DNA of 64,000 bases from Bartonella sp. HY328 (GCF_025449335.1 NZ_CP104883.1:1356501-1420500); one strand, 5' to 3'; counted from the first letter of the stretch, positions 25,452 to 34,622 are shown. Numbers and translations are program-made. The notes: a model not told the origin generated them from the letters alone.

Positions 25452-25819
25452 TAGGCCTATTAATTATGCATTATTGTCTTTGTTATCATTATGGGCAGGA
25501 CCTGTTGATTTGAATGAAATGGCACAATAAACAGCAAAAATTTACAAGGAGGAAAGCGAAAAGTGGGTGATATACCCATTTGAGCTTTACGACGCAGTAG
25601 GTTACAGCTGTTTTTGTGTCTTTTCAGGATACAAGTAAATTTTCGCGATAACTTTGTCGAATATTCTTGAAAATATTCATATTTCTCGGCGGATATTCTC
25701 ACCTTTAATCTTTGGGTTCTCACCAAAATTTACTCATACCATTTTGTTCAAATTAATAGGTTCTGACCCTAATAACAGGGACGATGATCAGGGGATAATT
25801 TTTAAAGACAGGGGTCAAT
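25452..25819. other. Intergenic region
   Basis: About 370 bases. A minus-strand frame at 25460-25726 starts with GTG without a ribosome site and shows no protein-like pattern. The only clear signal is the purine-rich site before the lipoprotein gene (GACAGGGG). Confidence 0.4.
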
Positions 25820-26092
25820 ATGTATAAAAGCATTCTTATGCTTGCAGGGGTGTTGATGCTTACGGGTTGTTTAACCTTAAATGGAAATTATCATATTGTT
25901 GAAATCGATGCCAAGGGTAATGAAGTTCCTTCCAAGTTGCATCTTTTTGCGCAAGGAAGAGGGATTTATACTATTCGTAATGCCTATTGCGCTACAAAGC
26001 CCAATGCTATTTTGCGCATTATCAATGACGATACGGGGCAGGAATTGAAGAGTGAAAGTCCTCATCGCTGCGGTAAACGTATTTTTAATTAA
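25820..26092 (+). CDS. Small lipoprotein
   Basis: The 90-residue product has a lipoprotein signal peptide with lipobox LTGC (Cys17). The mature part begins with a short beta-rich stretch (LNGNYHIVEIDAKGNEV) and has two further Cys near the end (NAYCATKP, HRCGKR) that could form a disulfide. It would be anchored to a periplasmic membrane face. I do not recognise the family. The ribosome site GGGGTC is close to the ATG. It stands alone in an intergenic-rich stretch. Confidence 0.65.
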   Translation: MYKSILMLAGVLMLTGCLTLNGNYHIVEIDAKGNEVPSKLHLFAQGRGIYTIRNAYCATKPNAILRIINDDTGQELKSESPHRCGKRIFN

Positions 26093-26368
26093 TAAAAAGG
26101 CATTGCTTTTTATAAGTTTAAAAAGTGAAAAACGGGTACAATAAGTAGCAAGGAATTTTTCTCGCCTATTATTGGTTGAAATTGCGCATAGGGGCATCCT
26201 CCCCTGTGACTGCAATGGGCCTCAATGCCTATGGCGACATCACTATCGCAAAATTTAGATGAAATCTATAATTTCCATTGCAATAATTATTGCAAGAAAG
26301 TTTGTTAATTTACTGTAATTTTAATATTTCCTCTTGTTATTCTGAAAATAAGCCATAACCTTAATGTC
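26093..26368. other. Intergenic region with a possible gene remnant
   Basis: A plus-strand frame at 26149-26265 ends with a protein-like stretch (PVTAMGLNAYGDITIAKFR) and a TGA but has no credible start. It may be the tail of a lost gene or chance. Confidence 0.25.
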
Positions 26369-26971
26369 ATGGCAAATATTAATCTTGATCCTCATTCACA
26401 TAATTACCTTAATGGTAAACTTATCGTCGCTATGCCCCATATGGCCGATGAACGGTTTGCACGCGCCGTTATTTATATCTGCGCCCATTCACGAGAAGGC
26501 GCTATGGGTATAATTTTAAATCAGGCGCAAAATTATACTTTTCCAAGCCTTTTGATGCAGCTTCGCCTGATTGATGAGGCGGCGGCTGGTCTTTTGCCGC
26601 AATATTTATGGGATTTACCAATTCGCCAAGGCGGCCCCGTAGATAGAGGGCATGGCTTTGTTTTGCATTCTGATGATTATTGTAGTGATAGCACTTTGCC
26701 CGTCTCTGAAGATGTAGGCTTGACTGCAACAGTTGATATTTTGAATGCTATTGCTCAAGGTCGCGGCCCTAAAAAATCCTTGGTGGCACTTGGCTATGCA
26801 GGTTGGGGGGAAGGGCAACTGGAAGATGAGATTATTGATAATAGCTGGTTGATTGCACCATGCTCTCAGTCATTGATTTTTGATGGTACGCTTGATGGGC
26901 AATATCATCGTATTCTAGCATCAATTGGAGTTAATCCTATGCATTTGGTAGGGCAGGTGGGAAATAGCTAA
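26369..26971 (+). CDS. YqgE/AlgH family protein
   Basis: The 200-residue product belongs to the YqgE/AlgH (DUF179) family. Family blocks in view are GKLIVAMPHMADERFARAVI, YICAHSREGAMGIILNQ, IRQGGPVDRGHGFVLHS and ALGYAGWGEGQLEDEI. Its molecular function is still uncertain; members are soluble cytoplasmic proteins linked to regulation in some genera. The start is not firmly fixed because no good ribosome site precedes the ATG. A terminator follows, shared with grxD on the other strand. Confidence 0.92.
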   Translation: MANINLDPHSHNYLNGKLIVAMPHMADERFARAVIYICAHSREGAMGIILNQAQNYTFPSLLMQLRLIDEAAAGLLPQYLWDLPIRQGGPVDRGHGFVLHSDDYCSDSTLPVSEDVGLTATVDILNAIAQGRGPKKSLVALGYAGWGEGQLEDEIIDNSWLIAPCSQSLIFDGTLDGQYHRILASIGVNPMHLVGQVGNS

Positions 26972-27011
26972 TTATCTACAGAAAGGCAGTGCCTTGCTTT
27001 TTAAATCATAA

Positions 27012-27046
27012 AAAAGGACATTATCCATATGGAATAATGTCCTTTT
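27012..27046. terminator. Bidirectional terminator between yqgE and grxD
   Basis: AAAAGGACATTAT (27012-27024) pairs with ATAATGTCCTTTT (27034-27046). A-rich and T-rich flanks allow use by both convergent genes. Confidence 0.9.
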
Positions 27047-27083
27047 AATTTATCACTTATGCTAAAATATTAAGTTGTATGGC

Positions 27084-27416
27084 TTAAGCGTTTTGTACGC
27101 TAATGCCTTTATCTTCCAACAATGTTTTAAGTTCACCCTGTTGGAACATTTCACGCACGATATCAGCACCGCCCACAAATTCGCCCTTAACATAAAGCTG
27201 AGGAATTGTTGGCCAATTGGAATATTCCTTAATTCCTTGGCGCAATTCGTCAGATGTGAGAATATTTATGCCCTTATAGGCAACACCAAGATAATCGAGA
27301 ATTTGAACGACTTGGCCTGAAAAACCACATTGTGGAAAGCCGGGCGTACCTTTCATGAAAAGTACAATATCATTGCTCTTAACTTCATTATCAATGAAAT
27401 CATTCATGCCGGTCAT
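27084..27416 (-). CDS. grxD: Monothiol glutaredoxin
   Basis: The 110-residue CGFS-type glutaredoxin carries or transfers [2Fe-2S] clusters with glutathione and BolA. The active site is CGFS in FPQCGFSGQVV. The glutathione-binding residues are in LFMKGTP, WPTIPQLYVKGEF and VGGADIVREM. The ATG at 27416 has AGGAAGGA upstream and gives the family start (MTGMNDFIDNEV); the in-frame start at 27488 is rejected. bolA lies 171 bases upstream on the same strand, the usual pairing of these partners. Confidence 0.95.
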   Translation of the reverse strand: MTGMNDFIDNEVKSNDIVLFMKGTPGFPQCGFSGQVVQILDYLGVAYKGINILTSDELRQGIKEYSNWPTIPQLYVKGEFVGGADIVREMFQQGELKTLLEDKGISVQNA

Positions 27417-27587
27417 TCTATAATCCTTCCTGCGCAGCTTTGGGGCTAATAGCTGCATTATTTCAAGTGCTTTACCATTAAAAAGCAACCTTGCGTGATT
27501 TAATATTTAATTTTTTATATGGTTAGTTTCTTTTACTTAACCATAGTCATTTTAAAATTATGCGATTTAACTTAATAATAACGCAAA

Positions 27588-27821
27588 TTATTCTGGCACA
27601 CTGGTTTGCAATGCAAGTGCATGTAATACACCGCCCATATTGCCTTGCAATGCATCATATACCATCTTATGCTGCGCAACACGGCTTTTGCCGCGAAAGC
27701 TTTCCGCAATAACTTCAGCAGCATAATGTTCACCATCGCCAGCAAGATCGCGAATAGTTACTTTGGCATCAGGTATGCCCTCGCGAATGAGCTTTTCAAT
27801 CGCATGCGCGTCCATTGCCAT
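27588..27821 (-). CDS. bolA: BolA family protein
   Basis: The 77-residue product is a short BolA domain with IEKLIREGIPDAKVTIRDLAGDGEHY, the invariant His in VAQHKMVYDAL and a tail reading HALALQTSVPE. With the CGFS glutaredoxin encoded just downstream it should form a heterodimer that shares an iron-sulfur cluster and affects iron regulation. It follows purL after about 160 bases and the purL terminator. Confidence 0.94.
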   Translation of the reverse strand: MAMDAHAIEKLIREGIPDAKVTIRDLAGDGEHYAAEVIAESFRGKSRVAQHKMVYDALQGNMGGVLHALALQTSVPE

Positions 27822-27935
27822 GAGAAATTCTCCTATTTTGAATTGTTACAATAATATAATGGCTGTTAGTTAAATGTCAAATCACTATGGCAGTACCAAT
27901 AAAATTGCTTATTTAAAAAAGCCATCTTAAAAATA

Positions 27936-27970
27936 AAGCCCCAAATGAATATCCAATTCAATTGAGGCTT
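27936..27970 (-). terminator. Terminator after purL
   Basis: On the minus strand AAGCCTCAA pairs with TTGGGGCTT (one G-U), followed by TATTTTT. It lies ten bases past the purL stop. Confidence 0.7.
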
Positions 27971-27979
27971 CAAAATGGT

Positions 27980-30187
27980 TTATTCCTGTCCCATAAAGTC
28001 AGGGAACCAACCTTCAAAGCAATTGTTTAATTGTTCAACCGACAGGCTAAAGCAATTAGCAATATCAAGCATCGATCCTTCAACTTGGCCAAGTTGGCGC
28101 AGTTCAATACCGTTTAAATAAGCGCGGTTGGTAATATCATCAAGATTTTCAGGCTTAATTGCTATTACATAACGCGCTTGATCCTCACCAAATAGCTCAC
28201 TAACCCGCGTGCCATTACCTAGCGTTACCTTTGCACCTTTATTGGATTTGATGCACATTTCCGCAAGGCTAATTGCTAAGCCGCCATCGGATATATCGTG
28301 GCATGCTGTGACCAAGCTTTTTTCTATAAGCGAGCGAACAAAATCGCCATTGCGCTTTTCTACAGAAAGATCAACCTTAGGCGGTAAGCCTTCCGTGCGC
28401 CCTAAAATATCGCGCAAATAAATCGATTGACCAAGATGGCGACCATCACCGCCAATGAGCAATAATATATCACCCTCTTGCATGCCGCCAATAGTGGCCA
28501 TATGCGCCCAGTCAGCAATAATGCCAACGCCCGCCATGGTTGGTGTTGGCAAAATAGCTTCACCATTGGTTTCATTGTAAAGCGACACATTACCCGAAAC
28601 GATTGGGAAATTTAGTGCCTTACAAGCTTCACCAATGCCTTTAATGGCAAAAACTAGCTGCCCCATAATTTCAGGCTTTTCAGGATTACCAAAATTCAAA
28701 TTATCGGTTGAAGCAAGGGGCGTTGCTCCTGTTGCTGTAATATTGCGCCAGCATTCAGCAACGGCTTGCTTGCCCCCTTCATAGGGAGAGGCTTCACAAT
28801 AGCGTGGGGTGACATCAGATGAGAATGCAAGTGCGCGTCTATCATTGCTGTCAACACGAATGACACCGGCATCGCCGCCAGGGCAAACAAGGCTATTGCC
28901 TTGGATTAAGGTGTCATATTGTTCATAAACCCAGCGCCGTGAAGATAAATCAGGTGAGCCTAACAATTTTAAAAGATCACTGCCCAAATCGCCTTGGTCG
29001 GCAATTTCACTATCATTTAGTGCAGTTGGAAGCTTTGGCTCCACCCAAGGACGATCATATTCTGGCGCTTCGTCACCAAGCTCTTTAATTGGCAAATTGG
29101 CAACTTCAACACCTTGATGAAGGACACGGAAACGCAGATCATCGGTGGTTTTACCACAAATTGCAAAATCAAGACCCCATTTTTTGAAAATTGCTTCAGC
29201 TTCAGCTTCTTTTTCTGGCAGCAACACCATAAGCATACGCTCTTGGCTTTCTGATAGCATCATTTCATACGCGGTCATATTTGCTTCGCGTGCTGGCACA
29301 AGATCAAGATTAAGCTCAATACCAAGATCGCCCTTAGCGCCCATCTCAACGGCCGAGCAGGTAAGACCCGCCGCACCCATATCTTGAATAGCAATCACTG
29401 CGCCAGTTGCCATTAATTCAAGGCAGGCTTCAAGCAAGCATTTTTCAGTAAATGGATCGCCAACTTGTACTGTGGGACGTTTTTCTTCAATCGAATCGTC
29501 AAATTCGGCAGATGCCATCGTGGCGCCACCAACACCATCACGACCAGTTTTGGCACCAAGATATACAACGGGTAGCCCAACGCCTTCAGCTTTGGAATAA
29601 AAAATCGCATTGGTTTTAGCAATGCCGGCTGCAAAAGCATTGACCAAAATATTGCCATTATATCTTTTATCAAAATTAACTTCACCGCCAACTGTTGGAA
29701 CGCCAAAGGCATTACCATAGCCACCAACCCCTGAAACAACACCAGAAACAAGGTGTTTGGTGCGTGGATGGCTTGGCTCACCAAAACGCAGCGCATTCAT
29801 GGCGGCTACTGGACGCGCACCCATAGTGAAAACATCACGTAAAATACCCCCAACGCCAGTTGCTGCGCCCTGATATGGTTCAATATAGGATGGGTGATTA
29901 TGGCTTTCCATTTTGAAAACCACACAATCGCCCTCGCCAATGTCGACAACGCCTGCATTTTCACCCGGCCCTTGGATAACGCAATCACCATCAATAGGCA
30001 GGGTACGTAGCCATTTTTTTGATGATTTATATGAGCAATGCTCATTCCACATAGCGGAAAAAATGCCAAGTTCAGTAAAGCTTGGTTCACGGCCGATAAG
30101 CTCGATAATACGGGCATATTCATTAGGCTGCAATCCATGGGCTGCGATAAGTTCAGGGGTTATTGCAACATCATTGCCAAGGCTCAT
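27980..30187 (-). CDS. purL: Phosphoribosylformylglycinamidine synthase, large subunit
   Basis: ATP-dependent synthetase of the small-PurL type (735 residues) that works with PurQ and PurS to make FGAM in purine synthesis. Motifs include MWNEHCSYKSSKKWL, the Mg/ATP region VVFKMESHNHPSYIEP, GVGGILRDVFTMGARP, IQDMGAAGLTCSA and SDVTPRYCEASPYEGGKQAV. The short form with separate PurQ and PurS is standard in rhizobia. It lies at the end of the run purC-purS-purQ-lipoprotein-purL, with 197 bases between the lipoprotein stop and purL. Confidence 0.96.
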   Translation of the reverse strand: MSLGNDVAITPELIAAHGLQPNEYARIIELIGREPSFTELGIFSAMWNEHCSYKSSKKWLRTLPIDGDCVIQGPGENAGVVDIGEGDCVVFKMESHNHPSYIEPYQGAATGVGGILRDVFTMGARPVAAMNALRFGEPSHPRTKHLVSGVVSGVGGYGNAFGVPTVGGEVNFDKRYNGNILVNAFAAGIAKTNAIFYSKAEGVGLPVVYLGAKTGRDGVGGATMASAEFDDSIEEKRPTVQVGDPFTEKCLLEACLELMATGAVIAIQDMGAAGLTCSAVEMGAKGDLGIELNLDLVPAREANMTAYEMMLSESQERMLMVLLPEKEAEAEAIFKKWGLDFAICGKTTDDLRFRVLHQGVEVANLPIKELGDEAPEYDRPWVEPKLPTALNDSEIADQGDLGSDLLKLLGSPDLSSRRWVYEQYDTLIQGNSLVCPGGDAGVIRVDSNDRRALAFSSDVTPRYCEASPYEGGKQAVAECWRNITATGATPLASTDNLNFGNPEKPEIMGQLVFAIKGIGEACKALNFPIVSGNVSLYNETNGEAILPTPTMAGVGIIADWAHMATIGGMQEGDILLLIGGDGRHLGQSIYLRDILGRTEGLPPKVDLSVEKRNGDFVRSLIEKSLVTACHDISDGGLAISLAEMCIKSNKGAKVTLGNGTRVSELFGEDQARYVIAIKPENLDDITNRAYLNGIELRQLGQVEGSMLDIANCFSLSVEQLNNCFEGWFPDFMGQE

Positions 30188-30384
30188 CAGGTTTGGGCTC
30201 CGTATTCCCTAAGTGATAATAAATAATTGTTAGTCTAGCCAATCAAAATATCTATTAATGTTTGTCCTTACAACAGCTTGCTATATTTTACCCTTTAAAG
30301 GGTATTTCATATAATCTGTTGGCTCTTGATCTATTTCAACCAAACCCATTTTATTTTATAAAGGGCTTAGTTGATTTTATTCGT

Positions 30385-30786
30385 TCAACATTTATTGTCG
30401 CCAGCAGTCCAGCGTTTGATGCTATCCGTTATTCTGCCGCTTAAATTACTGCCCATTAGCGGACCATAATGCGAAACTTGTGCAGGGCTGCCCATGGCTT
30501 CCACCACCAAAAGTGGCCGATCAGTTGGTCTGTTATAGGCAACAAGCAAAATACGGGGCTTGCCACTATAGGATTGTAATTCAGGCGCAAGGCGATAGGC
30601 CTTGAATGCATTATCCCCTGATTTAAACCAGCAGCGATTAGCGGTTAAAGCAATGTGCTCCATGGTTGGTAAAGCTGCATGTTGGCTGTTAAAAACCGGT
30701 GGCTCAACAGGTAGAGTAACCCTATAACAGGCTGAAACACCTAGCAAACACGCTCCAAGTACTATGGTTTCCTTTAAGAATTTCAT
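30385..30786 (-). CDS. Lipoprotein within the purine operon
   Basis: The 133-residue product has a lipoprotein signal with lipobox GVSAC (Cys20). The mature part has a Cys in TANRCWFKSGDNAFKAYRLAPEL and ends with a Cys (AGDNKC), so a disulfide is possible. It probably faces the periplasm. Its ATG overlaps the purQ stop by four bases (ATGA), so it should be translationally coupled to purQ. No role in purine synthesis is expected for an envelope lipoprotein; I do not recognise a function, though I believe similar lipoproteins are conserved in related genera. Confidence 0.75.
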   Translation of the reverse strand: MKFLKETIVLGACLLGVSACYRVTLPVEPPVFNSQHAALPTMEHIALTANRCWFKSGDNAFKAYRLAPELQSYSGKPRILLVAYNRPTDRPLLVVEAMGSPAQVSHYGPLMGSNLSGRITDSIKRWTAGDNKC

Positions 30787-31451
30787 GCTGCAATACCTAA
30801 AGCGCCAGCAAAAAAGGCGCGTCCATCATCGCCACCATGAGCCTTTTCAATAAGGTTTTCAGGATGCGGCATCATACCAAGCACATTGCCTTGCTTATTG
30901 ATGATCCCAGCAATATCGTTGAGCGAACCATTAGGGTTGGTGTTTTGTGCATAGCGTAAAACAACCTGACCATTATCTTCAAGCTGCTTTAGGCTTTCAC
31001 TATCAGTAAAGTAATTGCCGTCATGATGGGCAACGGGACAGCGAATAATTTGCCCTTTTTGGTAGCCCGTCGTAAAAGCAGTATTTGCATTGACGATTTC
31101 AAGTTTTACTTCGCGGCAAACAAATTTTAGCGATGTATTGCGCATTAAAGCACCCGGTAAAAGACCCGCCTCAAGCAAAATTTGAAAGCCATTGCATACG
31201 CCAAGAACTTTAACGCCTTTGGCTGCCTTTTCCTTAATTGCTTGCATAACCGGCATGCGCGCAGCAATTGCACCACAGCGCAAATAGTCACCATAGGAAA
31301 AACCGCCTGGAATAACGATCAAATCAACATCAGGAATGGTTGTTTCTGTTTGCCAAACAGTGATTGGTTTGGTGCCTGAAATATCGCTCAAAGCGGTGAT
31401 CATATCACGATCGCGATTTAAGCCCGGTAATTGGATAACAGCCGTTTTCAT
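30783..31451 (-). CDS. purQ: Phosphoribosylformylglycinamidine synthase, glutaminase subunit
   Basis: Class I glutamine amidotransferase that supplies ammonia to PurL. The 222-residue product has the nucleophile Cys in VLGVCNGFQILLEAGLLPG, the oxyanion region VIPGGFSYGDYLRCGAIA, and the His-Glu pair in MMPHPENLIE. The ATG at 31451 has AAGGA upstream and gives the family start (MKTAVIQLPGLNRD); the in-frame start at 31481 is rejected. Its stop overlaps the start of a lipoprotein gene. Confidence 0.96.
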   Translation of the reverse strand: MKTAVIQLPGLNRDRDMITALSDISGTKPITVWQTETTIPDVDLIVIPGGFSYGDYLRCGAIAARMPVMQAIKEKAAKGVKVLGVCNGFQILLEAGLLPGALMRNTSLKFVCREVKLEIVNANTAFTTGYQKGQIIRCPVAHHDGNYFTDSESLKQLEDNGQVVLRYAQNTNPNGSLNDIAGIINKQGNVLGMMPHPENLIEKAHGGDDGRAFFAGALGIAA

Positions 31452-31600
31452 TTGCAAATCCTTGAAGATAACCAAGAGCACTTTTCTGGTTTAAACGGAT
31501 TTTAAGCTAAAGTGCAGCACAAATTATAATCTTAAAATTGCCAATAATATCATAAACTGGTGGTATAAGCAGCTTGCATTATAGGCAATTTGCTTTGAAA

Positions 31601-31840
31601 TTATAAAATTTCGATGGTGAAATTTTCAATAACGGTATTGGCTAATAGTTTTTCGCACATGGCTTGCAATTCGCTTTGGGCTACGGCTTTGTCATTGGTT
31701 GCAAGTTCAATATCAAAGACTTTGCCTTGGCGAACAGAATTAACACCACTAAAATCAAGTGCTTCCAAGGCACCAACAATAGCTTTTCCCTGTGGGTCAA
31801 GAACAGCGTTTTTAAGAGTAACGGTGACACGGGCTTTCAT
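31601..31840 (-). CDS. purS: Phosphoribosylformylglycinamidine synthase subunit PurS
   Basis: The 79-residue subunit bridges PurL and PurQ in the FGAM synthase complex. The pattern is typical: MKARVTVTLKNAVLDPQGKA, then ALEALDFSGVNSVRQGKVFDIEL and a short C-terminal helix with CEKLLANTVIENFTIEI. It sits between purC and purQ on the same strand, separated by 150-210 bases, so the genes may be transcribed together. Confidence 0.96.
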   Translation of the reverse strand: MKARVTVTLKNAVLDPQGKAIVGALEALDFSGVNSVRQGKVFDIELATNDKAVAQSELQAMCEKLLANTVIENFTIEIL

Positions 31841-32051
31841 AACTTGTAATCTTTCTACTTGGCTGATTTATGGCTTGTTGACGCGCATAAGAGATTTAAT
31901 AACCAATGGAATTATTAGAATGGAATTATAAGAATAGCATTTATAGGCTATATTTTCACTAAAGGTGCAACAAATGCCATATAAGGCAAATAAATGGCTC
32001 GTTTAAGTGAAAATAAAAGCCTATAAATTCATGTCAGTAAGAGCTGGTGAG

Positions 32052-32816
32052 CTATTTCACCAATACCGGACCTTTAGGGCGCGGTGCTTCATTTTCATTC
32101 ATGATGCCAAGGCGACGAGCAACTTCTTGATAAGCCTCAACGAGGCCACCCATGTCGCGGCGGAAACGATCCTTATCCAGCTTGTCATTGGTATTAACAT
32201 CCCAAAGACGCGAAGAATCAGGGGAAATTTCGTCAGCAAGGACAATGCGCATCATATCGCCTTCCCAAAGGCGACCAAATTCCATTTTAAAATCAACAAG
32301 GCGAATGCCTATGCCAATGAAAAGTCCGCTAAGGAAATCATTGATACGGCTTGCAATTGCCATAATCTCTTCAAGCTCAGAAGGGCTTGCCCAGCCAAGT
32401 GCAAAAATATGTTCTGCGGAAACCATTGGATCATCAAGTTCATCTTTTTTGAAATAAAACTCAATAATTGGGCTTGGTAATGGTGTGCCTTCTTCAATGC
32501 CTAAACGCTTTGAAATAGAGCCAGCGGCAATATTGCGCACAACAACTTCAAGGGGAATTATTTCAACCGCATGAATGAGCTGTTCACGCATATTAATACT
32601 TTTGATGAAATGGGTAGGAATACCTATTTCTTCTAATAGAGTAAATATACGTTCAGAAATACGATTATTAAGAACGCCTTTACCATCAATCACTTCATGC
32701 TTTTTAGCATTAAATGCTGTTGCATCATCTTTGAAAAATTGGATGAGCGTACCTGGCTCTGGCCCTTCATAAAGAATTTTGGCCTTACCTTCATAAATGC
32801 GACGACGACGGTTCAT
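32052..32816 (-). CDS. purC: SAICAR synthetase
   Basis: Joins aspartate to CAIR in purine synthesis. The 254-residue product has RRRRIYEGKAKILYEGPEPG, FKDDATAFNAKKHEVIDGKG, VVRNIAAGSISKRLGIEEG, and the C-terminal DFKMEFGRLW and LADEISPDSSRLWD. The ATG at 32816 follows GAAGAGAG and matches the family N-terminus; the in-frame start at 32831 is rejected. It is the first gene of the purC-purS-purQ-purL run. Confidence 0.96.
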   Translation of the reverse strand: MNRRRRIYEGKAKILYEGPEPGTLIQFFKDDATAFNAKKHEVIDGKGVLNNRISERIFTLLEEIGIPTHFIKSINMREQLIHAVEIIPLEVVVRNIAAGSISKRLGIEEGTPLPSPIIEFYFKKDELDDPMVSAEHIFALGWASPSELEEIMAIASRINDFLSGLFIGIGIRLVDFKMEFGRLWEGDMMRIVLADEISPDSSRLWDVNTNDKLDKDRFRRDMGGLVEAYQEVARRLGIMNENEAPRPKGPVLVK

Positions 32817-33016
32817 GGCAACTCTCTTCACTAAATTGAAATAAACTATTTAAGCTCACTATAGCAAATCGCAAAGAATCTCAATCATGCGCAGCCTTAA
32901 GATTGTAGAAAAAACAACATTGACAACAGTTTTTAACAATTGCGCCTTGATTGTTACGCTTTTATACGGCAAGTAGTTAAAGAAGTTTCTTTGTTGCCAT
33001 GAATTCGGAGGGTGCA

Positions 33017-33331
33017 ATGAGTGGTATGAGTGAACGCGGTGAAGCGTTAGAGAATAAATTTTTTCATGATGCTGATTTGCGATTCAAGGCTGAAGCACGC
33101 CGCAATCGCCAGCTTGGCTTATGGGCAGCTGAAAAGCTTGGTAAAACCGCTGCAGATGCAGATGCTTATGCTAAAGAAGTGGTTATTTCTGATTTGAAAG
33201 AGCCAGGCGATAATGATGTTGTTGAAAAAGTCATGGCAGATTTTAAAGCTGCAAATGTTGCTGTTAGCGAAGATGAATTGCGTGAAAAAATGTTTGTGCT
33301 TTTAGAAGAAGCCGTTAAGTCTCTTACTTAA
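33017..33331 (+). CDS. F1-ATPase inhibitor subunit zeta (DUF1476)
   Basis: The 104-residue product belongs to the alphaproteobacterial zeta family (DUF1476), which inhibits hydrolysis by the F1-ATPase through its N-terminal segment. Family blocks are RGEALENKFFHDADLRFKAEARRN, LGLWAAEKLGKTAADADAYAKEVV and the final helix LREKMFVLLEEAV. The ATG at 33017 has GGAGGG five bases upstream, so the in-frame ATG at 32999 is rejected. It is transcribed divergently from purC, as I recall for related genomes, and is closed by a strong terminator. Confidence 0.93.
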   Translation: MSGMSERGEALENKFFHDADLRFKAEARRNRQLGLWAAEKLGKTAADADAYAKEVVISDLKEPGDNDVVEKVMADFKAANVAVSEDELREKMFVLLEEAVKSLT

Positions 33332-33360
33332 TATATTTATTTTAAACCAATCTATATTTA

Positions 33361-33400
33361 AACAGCGCAATATCAATAGTGGTATTGCGCTGTTTTTTTT
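33361..33400 (+). terminator. Terminator after the zeta-inhibitor gene
   Basis: AACAGCGCAATA (33361-33372) pairs with TATTGCGCTGTT (33383-33394), followed by eight T. Confidence 0.93.
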
Positions 33401-33427
33401 ATTGGCTTTATTGGCTTTATTGGCTTA
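33401..33427 (+). repeat. Three tandem copies of a 9-bp unit
   Basis: ATTGGCTTT occurs three times head to tail (last base of the third copy A), directly before a half copy of the dispersed repeat. Confidence 0.8.
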
Positions 33428-33480
33428 GAGCGCGTTTTTTGTCCGAAAACCGCTTCACACTTTTTAAAAAAACGCTCTAA
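33425..33480 (+). repeat. Bru-RS-like dispersed repeat, half copy
   Basis: Only the second palindrome is present (AGAGCGCGTTTTTTGTCC to AAAAAACGCTCTAA). The first palindrome is missing, probably by deletion between the shared AGAGCGC sequences. Confidence 0.8.
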
Positions 33481-33495
33481 TGCAGTGCTTGGTCT

Positions 33496-34212
33496 TTATT
33501 CGCGGGTACTGCTTTCCCAATTGGCATGATGAACATTGCGTTCTTTTTCAAGCACGTTAACCACCGCTTCAATTTCATCCTTATCAATAGCGGTGCTGAC
33601 CAGTGTTGCAATCAGTTCCACTCTATCACCAGATAGATCATATATTTCAACATCACTTACTGGATATTGCGCTTTTTCCAATAGATCTACCATTTTTTCG
33701 CGCAGTTCTGGCGCAGAATCACGATTAACCGTTAAACGAATTTCATAGGTTGCTTCGCCCGTTTCTTCATTCAGTGGAATACGATTGATGAGATTGACAA
33801 GTCGCCTTAACACCGTATTGCCAAATATCACAAAAAAGGTAAGCAGTGCTGCTTCTGCAAGCATATCGCCGCCCGCACAAGAGCCAACCGCGGCAGAACA
33901 CCAAAGGGTTGCAGCAGTATTTAGCCCACGAACATTCATTCCCTCTTTCATGATGACACCGGCACCCAAAAAGCCGATACCCGAAACAACATAGGAAATA
34001 ACCCTTACAGCTTCGGCATTGCCTGCCAAACGATGGCCAAGATCAACAAAGGCGGCGGCTCCTACTGCAACAAGCACATTTGTGCGTAAACCAGCAGTTC
34101 TTTGCCTATATTGGCGTTCTGCACCAATTAATGTACCAAGTACAAAAGCAGTTAGCAGACAAATAGCGGTGTCAAGAAATGGTAAAAGTGCAAAGGTTTC
34201 AGTAAATTTCAT
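33496..34212 (-). CDS. mgtC: MgtC/SapB family membrane protein
   Basis: The 238-residue product has the MgtC pattern: FVLGTLIGAERQYRQRTAGLRTN, then GFLGAGVIMKEGMNVRGLNTAATLWCSAAVG across four or five membrane helices, and a soluble C-terminal domain (from about residue 150) with an ACT-like fold, as in virulence MgtC. MgtC proteins are linked to growth in low magnesium and to survival in host cells by lowering F-ATPase activity. No magnesium-sensing leader could be recognised upstream, although two short hairpins lie at 34230-34246 and 34261-34274. It lies convergent with the zeta-inhibitor gene. Confidence 0.9.
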   Translation of the reverse strand: MKFTETFALLPFLDTAICLLTAFVLGTLIGAERQYRQRTAGLRTNVLVAVGAAAFVDLGHRLAGNAEAVRVISYVVSGIGFLGAGVIMKEGMNVRGLNTAATLWCSAAVGSCAGGDMLAEAALLTFFVIFGNTVLRRLVNLINRIPLNEETGEATYEIRLTVNRDSAPELREKMVDLLEKAQYPVSDVEIYDLSGDRVELIATLVSTAIDKDEIEAVVNVLEKERNVHHANWESSTRE

Positions 34213-34622
34213 TTGTCACCTATTGGTCTTTTGCTTAGCAAAAAGCTAGGCCATATTATTAGGGGTTTATCCCCAAAACATCACATGAAATTTAAATAAT
34301 ATAATTTATGGCAGGCTTAATTTTATTTTAAAAAAGCTAATATTGCTATGGTAATGCTTGTTTGCAGCTGCATAGGCAAGTTATATGACAGGAAAATGAC
34401 AGATTTGTCTTATAGCTTTAATCTTTACTAGGCTGAATTTGTTTAGCTTAAAACTAACTTTAAAATGTGCTTTGAAACTTAGCAAATTTATCAGCTTTAT
34501 AGCGTGATTTAAGTGACACTTATTTGCGGATATATAATCCGCAAATAAGTGCAATTGCATTTGGATAATTACCCGATTACTCAGCGGCTAAGCGATCACC
34601 CAATCACTGATCGGCTAAACGA
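34213..34622. other. Intergenic region between mgtC and fliJ
   Basis: It contains a perfect 15-bp inverted repeat, CACTTATTTGCGGAT (34517-34531) with ATCCGCAAATAAGTG (34537-34551), about 70 bases past the fliJ stop and possibly its terminator, though without a T run. Hairpins TTTTGC/GCAAAA and GGGG/CCCC lie in the mgtC leader. Confidence 0.5.

Noticed and set aside
25460..25726. Minus-strand 88-residue frame
   Set aside because: Starts with GTG without a ribosome site, is rich in Arg/Lys/Phe without any pattern and lies in a spacer with no promoter.
26149..26265. Plus-strand frame ending in a protein-like stretch before yqgE
   Set aside because: No credible start codon or ribosome site; too short to decide between a gene remnant and chance.
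33425..33480. Terminator reading of the half repeat after the zeta-inhibitor gene
   Set aside because: A better terminator lies at 33361-33400; this stem matches the dispersed repeat family instead.
34213..34560. Magnesium-sensing leader of mgtC
   Set aside because: Only two short hairpins are visible; nothing matches known M-box or mgtA leader patterns.
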